From: CAZCPB01 sp044223975
GTDB lineage: Bacteria; Planctomycetota; Phycisphaerae; Phycisphaerales; UBA1924
Assembly: GCA_044223975.1 (NCBI GenBank)
Contig: JBGALI010000001.1
Location: 186,001 to 250,000, forward strand
Length of the DNA stretch: 64,000 nucleotides
Reading direction: 5' to 3'
The notes under the pieces are model-generated. The model worked only from the letters and a program-made list of their open reading frames with translations. It did no database searches and had not been told where the DNA came from. Made by a program: the position numbers and the translations under genes. Every line of letters starts with the position of its first letter. Position 1 is the first letter of the stretch. Positions 53,559 to 60,899 of this stretch are shown piece by piece.

Positions 53559-56189
53559 TCACAACGCCGAACGGTGCGTCGCACGCTCGAGCTTCGGCGC
53601 AGGGGGACGGGGGCGGATCGCCATCGGCGCCACGATGAACTGAGCGCTGAACCACGCCCCGACGAGCCCGACCGCCAGCGCGTTGCCGAGCGACTGGATC
53701 GCGGGGACACTGGTGGCGCTGAGCGAACCGATCGCCAGGATGTTGGGAGCGGTGGACATGAATATGGCGTGGAACGAGGCGCCCAACCGGCGCACCGTCT
53801 CGGACGTGTCGGCCCCCTGGGCGCGGGCGTGCCGGGCGAGGCCAACGAGAAAGATGCCAAAGTCGACGCCGATGCCGCACAGGATCGGGATCGCCATCTG
53901 GTTGACCATGTTGAACGGTGTGAGCGTGACCCTCATCCACGCGGCCATGGCGAGCACGCCGAAGGCAAAGGGGACGAGCGCGAGCGCTACGTCGCCCACG
54001 CTCCGGAAGTAGACGCCCAGAAGCGCCACGACGATGGCGAGACCGACGGCGAGCACCCGCGGCAGGTCGCGTCGGATGACTTCCTCGGCGTCGTAACCGA
54101 GGACCGGGAGGCCGGTGACGGTCGCGCCGGGGATGCCGCTCAGTTGCGACCGGATGGTCTCCACCGCGGCGGCGCGTGATTCGCGCCGGTCAAGGTCGCG
54201 GGAGAGCAGGACGGTGGTGAGTGATTCCGTCGGCGCAGGAGCGGTCGTGGCTCCGGCGGATCGGCGGGCCAGGACCATGTCGGCGAGGTCGGGGTACGCG
54301 GCGAGGGTGGCGATGGTGGGTGGCGGTGCTGCCGCGAGCAACCGCCGCAGGAAGCGGGTGTAGTCTTCGAAAGACGCGGGATTGAACGAACTGGCGGCGA
54401 GCGCGGCGCGGAATTCCCGCTCGGCCCGGTCGGGCTCGGTGGGGCCGAGGCGCGCGTGGACCAGTTCGACGCGCGACGGATCGGGAACGAGAGAATGCAG
54501 ACCGATGGCGCCCGCGACGCCGACTCTGCGCGCGTCCTCGCTCTCGAGCGCGCGGGCGATCTGGTGAGCGCGGGGGACGAGGTCGGCGGGGTCGTCCACG
54601 CGTAGAAGGATGAGCAGCGTGCCGGGGGAGATGCCGAAAATCGTGCCGATTCTCTGCTGAGCGTCCAGGGCGGCGTTGGGTGAGGGGTGCATGACACGCA
54701 GGTCGTCCTCGAGCCACGAGAACGGGCCGGGACGGAACGCCGCTGCCGCGGCGAGCACGCCGATTCCGATCGCGGCCCCCGTGCACGAGCGCCGGTACCT
54801 CCAGGTGAACGCGGCAACCGGAGAGAACGAGAATCGAGCGCCCACGAGCGAAATCCCGGCCATGCGTGCCGGGAGCATCACGAGCAGCGCGGGCAGCGAG
54901 GTCATGGTCGAGGCCAGCACGAGCAGCAGGCCCAGGCAGCCCAGCGCGGCAAAGTCGCGCAGGGCCGGGATCTCGGACGTGAGCAGCGCGATGAAGCCGG
55001 CGATCGACGTGATGCAGGCCATTGAGAGCGGCGCCGCAAGGTCCAGCAGCGAGCGCTCGATCGCGGGCCGTGCGCCGGTGCCCGCGGTGCGGTCGTGCTC
55101 GATGTGGGACATCAGGTGCACGCCGTAATCGCTCCCCAGACCGGCGAGCATGGCGCCGATGACCGCCGTCAGCGGCGTGAGCACGGAGGAGAAGAGAGAA
55201 TGAAACGCGAAGGCGCCGAGGATTCCGACCCCGACGGGCAGCATCGCCAGGGGGAACGCGAAGGGACTCCGGTACATCAGCAGGAACAGAACGCCCATGA
55301 GCGCGACGGACCAGGCGATGCTCGAGACCATGTCGTGACGGACGGACCGTTCGCTCAGGGCCGCAATGGCGTAGGAGCCCGTGAGCTCCACGGTCAGTTC
55401 GCCCGGCTCGCATGCTCGCGAAGCACGATCGACGACGGACGTGAGCCGCTTGGCGAACTCAAGGTCGCTGGGCGGCCCGGTGCCCGCGATGTGGATCAGG
55501 ATCGCGCGGGCGTCTTGCGAGATGAACTCGGACGCGCCGGGGTAGCTCTTCATCGAGGCGTTCAGCGGCGCCAGGCGCGGGGCGAGGAATTCGCGCAGGC
55601 GCAGCGGATCGCGCAGAAGGGCCTTGGCCAGGGCCCCGGCCCCCGGGCCGGGCGCCGCGAGCATGGTCTCGTCTTGGGCGAGCTGCTCGTCCATCTCCGG
55701 GCGCGTCAGGCGGTGGCGGAGCGAATCGAGATCGTTGTCGGACAGGAAGAAGGCGCCCGAGGGAACGAGTTCGCTGGTGACGTACTCGACCATCTGTGCC
55801 GACGGGCCGAACACGACGGAGCGGACGCAGCCTTCGGCGCCGGCGTCCTGCCGCGGCCCGGGCGCCAGGCGGTCGGCCAATCGCCGCGCGTACGCGCGCA
55901 GCAGCGCGGCGCGATCCGCGGCCGCGGCGGGGCCGGAGCCCGGTGCGAACGACGCCAGCACGAGCAGGTCTTCCCCGGGGCCAAAGCGGTCGAGGATGCG
56001 CGTGAGGGCGCTGGCGGCCGGGTGCCGGTCTCCGAACATGCTGCCGACGGACGCGTCGGCGCGCAGGCGACTGACCGCCAGGAGCGAGAGCACCGTGAAC
56101 ATCAGTGTGGCGGCGAGCGTGAGCCGCGGGCGGCGTGCGCCGACAAGCACGGAAGCGCGTGCCGCGGCAGCAAAGGCGGCCAGTTTCAC
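53559..56189 (-). CDS. MMPL/RND-type exporter
   Basis: The product is 876 residues, starting at a GTG that overlaps the LolA-like stop (GTGA). It has the RND layout: helix 1 (residues about 20-40), a periplasmic domain, helices 2-6 (about 275-420: 'MVSSIAWSVALMGVLFLLMYRSPFAFPLAMLPVGVGILGAF', 'GAMLAGLGSDYGVHLMSH'), then a second repeat with 'VLAVGLAIVVALLGVYF' and 'ALALVPFAFGVLAMAAWMRV'. 'GIGVDFGIFLVG' and 'GLGSDYGVHLM' are the paired GxxxDxG motifs that relay protons. MMPL exporters in aryl-polyene and flexirubin clusters move the lipid-like product across the inner membrane. Confidence 0.9.
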   Translation of the reverse strand: MKLAAFAAAARASVLVGARRPRLTLAATLMFTVLSLLAVSRLRADASVGSMFGDRHPAASALTRILDRFGPGEDLLVLASFAPGSGPAAAADRAALLRAYARRLADRLAPGPRQDAGAEGCVRSVVFGPSAQMVEYVTSELVPSGAFFLSDNDLDSLRHRLTRPEMDEQLAQDETMLAAPGPGAGALAKALLRDPLRLREFLAPRLAPLNASMKSYPGASEFISQDARAILIHIAGTGPPSDLEFAKRLTSVVDRASRACEPGELTVELTGSYAIAALSERSVRHDMVSSIAWSVALMGVLFLLMYRSPFAFPLAMLPVGVGILGAFAFHSLFSSVLTPLTAVIGAMLAGLGSDYGVHLMSHIEHDRTAGTGARPAIERSLLDLAAPLSMACITSIAGFIALLTSEIPALRDFAALGCLGLLLVLASTMTSLPALLVMLPARMAGISLVGARFSFSPVAAFTWRYRRSCTGAAIGIGVLAAAAAFRPGPFSWLEDDLRVMHPSPNAALDAQQRIGTIFGISPGTLLILLRVDDPADLVPRAHQIARALESEDARRVGVAGAIGLHSLVPDPSRVELVHARLGPTEPDRAEREFRAALAASSFNPASFEDYTRFLRRLLAAAPPPTIATLAAYPDLADMVLARRSAGATTAPAPTESLTTVLLSRDLDRRESRAAAVETIRSQLSGIPGATVTGLPVLGYDAEEVIRRDLPRVLAVGLAIVVALLGVYFRSVGDVALALVPFAFGVLAMAAWMRVTLTPFNMVNQMAIPILCGIGVDFGIFLVGLARHARAQGADTSETVRRLGASFHAIFMSTAPNILAIGSLSATSVPAIQSLGNALAVGLVGAWFSAQFIVAPMAIRPRPPAPKLERATHRSAL

Positions 56190-56935
56190 GGCTGCCTCAC
56201 GGCGCGTGCGGGAGGCGTGAACACGGATTCGGGGAGATCGGTATCGAACTCAACGTCGTCCAGATCGACGCGGATCGAGCCGCGCGGCCCGGTTGCCTCG
56301 AGGCGCATCGCCCACACGCGCGTACCGAAAACGCGGTATCGAGACAGCCGGACGGTGGCCTGCGGTGTGCCTGCCTCGTCGAGAATCTCGTACAGGCGCG
56401 GGGTCAGGGTGGGAGTGTCGACGGTGCAGCGCACGCGGGCCGAGTCGACGGTGCGCTCCAGGACGAGGTGCTTCGAATCAGACTCAACGATGCGGTACGC
56501 GGCGTCCTCGAAGAACCCTCCGGCGATCAAACTCCACGCCTGACGGAAGCGTGCGGCGTTGAGCTCGGCGAGTCCGTTGTCCTCGGTACCCGCGTGGCTC
56601 TCTCCCGTCATGACCCAAAGTCCCCCGGAATTGAGCGTGAAATCGAGCACGGGCTGCCCGAGTTTCCAGGCGCGGAGCCGGACCTGATCACGCCCGCGCG
56701 CAAGCAGCGCGGCGTCGCAGGTCACGCTGTCGCCGCTCTCGCGCGTCAGCACGACTTCGCCGCTGGAGCGGATCGAGCGGAAATCGCCCGACTCGCTCAG
56801 GTGCGCGCGCACGAACGGCGGGTCGGCGTCGGGGTACGTGGGGAGCGGCTCGCCCGCGCACCCGCCCATCACCGTCACGCCCGCGGCTATCAGCGCCCGC
56901 GTGAGTTCGGCGGCATGGCGGCGCGATGGTGTCAC
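56186..56935 (-). CDS. LolA-like lipoprotein-localization protein
   Basis: The product is 249 residues. The start is a GTG (56935) overlapping the ligase stop (GTGA). A lipoprotein signal ends at VMGGC (about residue 26), so it is probably lipidated, unlike classic soluble LolA. The body is an unclosed beta-barrel of the LolA/LolB type: 'GEVVLTRESGDSVTCDAALLARGRDQVRLRAWKLGQPVLDFTLNSGGLWVMTGE', 'LVLERTVDSARVRCTVDTPTLTPRLYEILDEAG' and 'VRLSRYRVFGTRVWAMRLEATGPRGSIRVDLDDVEFDTDLPESVFTPP'. Such LolA-type proteins sit beside MMPL exporters in aryl-polyene clusters and are thought to carry the product to the outer membrane. Confidence 0.85.
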   Translation of the reverse strand: MTPSRRHAAELTRALIAAGVTVMGGCAGEPLPTYPDADPPFVRAHLSESGDFRSIRSSGEVVLTRESGDSVTCDAALLARGRDQVRLRAWKLGQPVLDFTLNSGGLWVMTGESHAGTEDNGLAELNAARFRQAWSLIAGGFFEDAAYRIVESDSKHLVLERTVDSARVRCTVDTPTLTPRLYEILDEAGTPQATVRLSRYRVFGTRVWAMRLEATGPRGSIRVDLDDVEFDTDLPESVFTPPARAVRQP

Positions 56936-58488
56936 GGGCGGTCCTCGATCGCGCCGCGGAGGACCTTGCCGGTGGGAGACTTCGGGAGCGCAGTCCGGAA
57001 CTCGAACGTCCGGGGCACCTTGTACTGGGCGAGCCGGTCACGGGCGAACGCCCTCAGGGAGGATTCTGACGGAGCGGGTTGTCCTGGGCTGGGCACGACG
57101 ATGGCGCGGAGGCGTGACACGGCGTCGGTCATGCGAAGCGGGACGACGACACACTCGGCAACGCCCGGAAACTCGGCGAGCACGTGCTCGACCTCGAGCG
57201 GGTTCACCTTGGCGCCGCCGATATCGATCATGAGCTTGAGGCGTCCGGTGATGGTGAGCCGGCCCGCAGCGTCGAGCGTTCCCAGGTCGCCGGTCGGGAG
57301 GTGGCCATCGACGAGCGGAGCCGGGACGTCGAGGTAGGAGTCGAGCATGGACGGTGCCTGCGCGAGCACGTGGCCCTCTCGCCCGGCGGCGAGGCTGTCG
57401 GCGGGTCGGTCGGGGTCGACGATCCGGATGCTCACGCCGCGTAGGGGTGAGCCGACGCTGGCGCGATCAAAGGTCGGGCTGGCGGGGTCCTCGAACGTGA
57501 TCGACCCGAGCTCGGTCGCGCCGTAGATCTGGCCGATGCGGAGCGACCACGAGCGCTCGAAATTGGCGGACACGGCCGGCGGGAGGGCGGCGCCTGCGGA
57601 ATAGACGAGGCGCGGGCGGCGAGGCTCAACCGGTGGGCGCGCCGCGAGCGCTTCGAACATGAACGGAACCCCGGGGAGAACCGTTACGTGCTGGCGGAGG
57701 GCCGCGTCGAGCGTCGCCGCGTCGAGCGACTGGATCGCCACGATCGTCGCGCCGGCGAGAATGGGGGCAAGCAGCCCGTTCTCCATGCCGTAGGAGTGCG
57801 ACATCGGGACGGCCGCAAGAACACGATCCTCGGGCCTGAGCGAGACAGCTTCGACGATGGCGGCCGCGACTCGGTCGAGTGAGCGGCGGGAGCGGCGAAC
57901 CACCTTCGGGAGACCGGTGGTGCCGGAGCTCTGCAGAAGCACTCCTGCGCAGCAAGGGCTTGGATCAGCAACTCTGCTCGCGGGTGCAGCGAGGAACAAC
58001 TCGGCGGAGCGAACGGAGCGTGCGCGGCCCGCCCCGGAGTCTGCGGCGGGATCGCTCGCGATGATCAGCCCGGCCTCGCACGTCTGCGCGGCGCGGGTGA
58101 TCTCTCCCCGTCCGGCGCTCGTCGGGACGGGGAACACCTCGCGCCCGGCGAGCATGGCGCCAAGGAAGACCGCGGCGTAGTCGGCGCCGTTGGGAGCGCA
58201 CAGCACCACGGGGCCTTCGCAGGGCGAGAGCCGGTCGAGGTGGTGGGCGGCTCGCCGGGCACGCTCGGCGAGCGCCGCGTAGCTGGTGGCTTCGGGCGGG
58301 CGCCCGCACGAACCCGCGGCAAGGATCGCGGGGTGGTCGGCGCGGTCGCGGGCGTGACGGGCGAGCGCGTCGAGGATCGGTTCGACGGCGTCTGACTGCG
58401 GCCGCGCGGGAATCCCGACGGTTGCCTTGGGACGTGGGCGGGCCGCGTCGGGATCGGGCGCACGGGCTGGTCTTGGCATGGTGCTCAT
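56932..58488 (-). CDS. AMP-dependent acyl ligase (ANL superfamily)
   Basis: The product is about 518 residues. The start is taken at ATG 58488, 10 nt after the halogenase stop; ATG 58479 is an alternative. The adenylation motifs are present: 'LLQSSGTTGLPKVVRRS' (P-loop), 'VPMSHSYGME', 'LVYSAGAALPP', 'IYGATELGSI', 'LPTGDLGTLDAAGRLTITGR', 'IGGAKVNPLEVEHVL' and the C-terminal Lys in 'LPKSPTGKVLRG'. By comparison with XanA2-type genes, it would activate a hydroxybenzoate starter as the AMP ester and pass it to an acyl carrier protein or CoA. The substrate assignment is from cluster context only. Confidence 0.88.
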   Translation of the reverse strand: MSTMPRPARAPDPDAARPRPKATVGIPARPQSDAVEPILDALARHARDRADHPAILAAGSCGRPPEATSYAALAERARRAAHHLDRLSPCEGPVVLCAPNGADYAAVFLGAMLAGREVFPVPTSAGRGEITRAAQTCEAGLIIASDPAADSGAGRARSVRSAELFLAAPASRVADPSPCCAGVLLQSSGTTGLPKVVRRSRRSLDRVAAAIVEAVSLRPEDRVLAAVPMSHSYGMENGLLAPILAGATIVAIQSLDAATLDAALRQHVTVLPGVPFMFEALAARPPVEPRRPRLVYSAGAALPPAVSANFERSWSLRIGQIYGATELGSITFEDPASPTFDRASVGSPLRGVSIRIVDPDRPADSLAAGREGHVLAQAPSMLDSYLDVPAPLVDGHLPTGDLGTLDAAGRLTITGRLKLMIDIGGAKVNPLEVEHVLAEFPGVAECVVVPLRMTDAVSRLRAIVVPSPGQPAPSESSLRAFARDRLAQYKVPRTFEFRTALPKSPTGKVLRGAIEDRP

Positions 58489-58498
58489 CGCGTCGGAT

Positions 58499-59851
58499 TC
58501 AAGCGCCGGCGCCAACGGCGTGCCCCGCGCGGGCCACGATCACGGGTTCCCGGAGCGTCTGCTCTAGGGCGGGCGCCGGCGGGCTGTCGAGAAGCGAGAA
58601 CGGCTTGAGTCGGGGCACCAGGGCGACGTGCCGGTTGAGCTTGATCAACTGCTCGAACACGCGCATGCGCCAACGGAGTTTGAACGGGGGCCGCGGGAAC
58701 GCGTGCCCGCCCAGCAGTGAGATCACAGCCTGCGGGATCTGCGCCGGCCCACGACCGTGCATGAAGAGTTCGCGGAAGCTGTGCTGGTAGTACAGATCAA
58801 TCAGGTTGAAGAATTCGGCGGAGCTGTCCTTGAGGTAGGAGATGTACTGGCGCCGGTAGCGGTCGGCCTGAGTCGAGCCGCCCACAAGCTTGACGACCGA
58901 CTCTGCGGCGAGCTTGGCGCCCATCATGCCGAGGCAGACACCGGTTGAGAAGATGGGATCGACGAACATGGCGGCGTCGCCGAGCAGAAAGTAGCCCGGT
59001 CCGGCGTAGGGCTCGCACCGGTAGCTGAAGTCGGCGCACACGCCATTCTGCTCGGGGTACACCGCGTTGCGGGCCCGTTCGTGCATCGCCGGGCATCGGG
59101 CGATGGCCCAGCGCAGCATCTGGTTGGGCGGAGTGTCAATCCTCTTGGCTGCGGCGGCGTCGCACACCAGCCCGATGCTGGTCCGGACTGGGTCGATCGG
59201 GATCGCCCAGAACCAGCCCTCGGAGCAGACGGCAAAGAACGGAATGCCGGCACGCTCGCCCGGGTGGCGGTGCACGCCCTTGAAGTGGCCGAAGTACGCG
59301 ACCTTCTGGTGGTTCTCCAGCACCCGCCGGGTCTTGAGCTGGCGACCCAGCACGGTCTGCTGGCCGCTGGCGTCCATCAGGTAAGAGGCGTGGAACGTCC
59401 CCGCGTCGGTCTCGACGGTGACCTCACCGTCGCGGAGCAGCGGGACACGTGTCACGGTCACGTTCTCGCGGACTTCGACGCCGGCGTCCTTCGCGGCGTT
59501 CAGGATCATGGCGTCGAACGGGGCCCGCTCGACGTTCCATGCGACGGTCTCGCCGCACGACAGGCCAGAGTCGAAGCGGAACTCCCGGGTGGCCTGCAGG
59601 TCGCCGAAAGCGAATTCGGCTCCCAGCTTGGCCGTTTGAGGGATCGCTGCGAGGCGGTCGGCGAGGCCCAGTTCCTCGATCAGCGTGCGGTTGCGCGGCA
59701 GGAAGCTCTCGCCAATGTGGAAGCGGGGGTGTGAGACCCGATCAACCAGGAGCACCCGGAGGCCGGCACGGGCCATGACGAGCGCCGCGGTGGCGCCGGA
59801 CGGCCCGCCGCCGATGACGATCGCGTGATACCGGGTCGGGCCCGCAACCAT
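58499..59851 (-). CDS. Flavin-dependent halogenase-like oxidoreductase
   Basis: The product is 450 residues. The FAD motif GGGPSG (14-19) opens the protein, followed by 'VLLVDR'. HPRFHIGESFLPRN is the ribityl-binding segment. Two halogenase marks are visible: WFWAIP (213-218, matching WxWxIP) and Lys75 in 'TAKLGAEFAFG', where the catalytic lysine of phenol halogenases lies. 'GYFLLGDAAMFVDPIFSTGVCLGMMGA' is the second FAD-contact block. Xanthomonadins are brominated, so this enzyme could halogenate the aryl head. The alternative is a monooxygenase or reductase of the same fold. Gap to the chorismatase is 24 nt. Confidence 0.8.
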   Translation of the reverse strand: MVAGPTRYHAIVIGGGPSGATAALVMARAGLRVLLVDRVSHPRFHIGESFLPRNRTLIEELGLADRLAAIPQTAKLGAEFAFGDLQATREFRFDSGLSCGETVAWNVERAPFDAMILNAAKDAGVEVRENVTVTRVPLLRDGEVTVETDAGTFHASYLMDASGQQTVLGRQLKTRRVLENHQKVAYFGHFKGVHRHPGERAGIPFFAVCSEGWFWAIPIDPVRTSIGLVCDAAAAKRIDTPPNQMLRWAIARCPAMHERARNAVYPEQNGVCADFSYRCEPYAGPGYFLLGDAAMFVDPIFSTGVCLGMMGAKLAAESVVKLVGGSTQADRYRRQYISYLKDSSAEFFNLIDLYYQHSFRELFMHGRGPAQIPQAVISLLGGHAFPRPPFKLRWRMRVFEQLIKLNRHVALVPRLKPFSLLDSPPAPALEQTLREPVIVARAGHAVGAGA

Positions 59852-59875
59852 GGCGAACTCCTGAAGGCCTCGGGG

Positions 59876-60787
59876 CTAGAGCTCTGCCGCGCCCTCGATC
59901 TCAACGAGCAACTCGGGGCGGCAGACATCGGCGGAAACAATCTCGAGCGCCTCGAGCGATGGGAACCGCTCGGCGATGCGTTCGCGGACCGTCGATTCGT
60001 CGTGGGCGCGGACGACGTAGGCCCGGAGGCTGCGGAACCGCGCAGCGGCGTGGCGCGGCCGGCCGTGCTCCGCGCGTGCCGCGTCGAGGAGGTGGTCGAT
60101 GTTGGTGAACGTCTCTTCCAACTGTCCGATGAGGTCGGCCGCGTGGGTGGAATCCTCGCCGCGCACGGCGGCGGTGCCGCCCACGAGCACGAGCGAGGTT
60201 CCCTCGTGCGTGATCGCCGTAGCGCGGGAGAAGCAAGGGGGGACCGGTCCGTGACGCGACGAGTACCGGTACGCCGGGATCTGGCGCGGGTTCTCGATCG
60301 GTCGTCCGCCGCCGGGGGTTGCCAGGCAGTGGACGAACAGGTCCTGGCCGGAGTGGCCCACGCCGGTGGCGGTCGCGACGCGGCGCTCGGCTTGAGCGCG
60401 GCCGCCGTGGATGCGCTCCATCGCCGCGAAGCGCCCCGCGTTGAAGACCATGTACCTCGACTGGCCCTCGTCCATGGGCGCGTGGATCCGGGGTATGTAG
60501 TTCCAGAACCGCACGGGGCTGGCCGAAGTTTCGTCGCGGAGAAAATCGTGGATCTTGATGTATATCGCCGCGACGGCATCGCGGAGCGCAGGCGACGTCA
60601 GGGTGTCAGCGCGGCTGATGCAGGCGACCACGAGTGTGCAACCGCCCTCCAGAACTGAAGCCAAGCAGGGGGCCCCGGAGGGCGCGATCGGCGATGGCCA
60701 GAGATTGGCTCCACGGGTCGCGCCGTTCCATGGCGGCGGCGTGACGCACGCCTCATCCCACGTGACCGAACGCAAGCCTTGGATCAA
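59876..60787 (-). CDS. Chorismatase (XanB2/FkbO/Hyg5 family), hydroxybenzoate-forming
   Basis: The product is 303 residues. The start is a TTG at 60787 with GGGAG 8 nt upstream; it has no ATG in the first 90 codons. Family blocks are 'SPVRFWNYIPRIHAPMDEGQSRYMVFNAGRFAAM', 'ATATGVGHSGQDLFVHCLA', 'PIENPRQIPAYRYSSRHGPVPPCFSRATAI', 'LVLVGGTAAVRGEDSTHAADL' and 'QLEETFTNIDHLL'. These match chorismatases that release pyruvate from chorismate to give 3- or 4-hydroxybenzoate (XanB2) or 3,4-dihydroxycyclohexadiene carboxylate (FkbO). Which product is made depends on a few active-site residues not assigned here. It supplies the aryl starter in xanthomonadin synthesis. Confidence 0.85.
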   Translation of the reverse strand: MIQGLRSVTWDEACVTPPPWNGATRGANLWPSPIAPSGAPCLASVLEGGCTLVVACISRADTLTSPALRDAVAAIYIKIHDFLRDETSASPVRFWNYIPRIHAPMDEGQSRYMVFNAGRFAAMERIHGGRAQAERRVATATGVGHSGQDLFVHCLATPGGGRPIENPRQIPAYRYSSRHGPVPPCFSRATAITHEGTSLVLVGGTAAVRGEDSTHAADLIGQLEETFTNIDHLLDAARAEHGRPRHAAARFRSLRAYVVRAHDESTVRERIAERFPSLEALEIVSADVCRPELLVEIEGAAEL

Positions 60788-60899
60788 CAGGGTTCTCCCA
60801 CGAGCCTTCGGCCACCGCCCGGGCGACCGGGCCCGTCTGGTACCGGCGTCAGATTAGCAGAGCGGCAGATGGGGGCAAGGGGCGGGCCCGCGTTCAGGG

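Noticed and set aside
53495..53860. N-terminal extension of the polysaccharide deacetylase ORF
   Set aside because: It overlaps the MMPL coding end on the same strand in another frame and is Arg/Ser/Pro filler; the GTG at 53494 with AGGG starts a proper hydrophobic segment.
58499..59851. Geranylgeranyl-reductase-like FAD enzyme
   Set aside because: The WxWxIP motif and lysine position fit halogenases better; kept only as an alternative.
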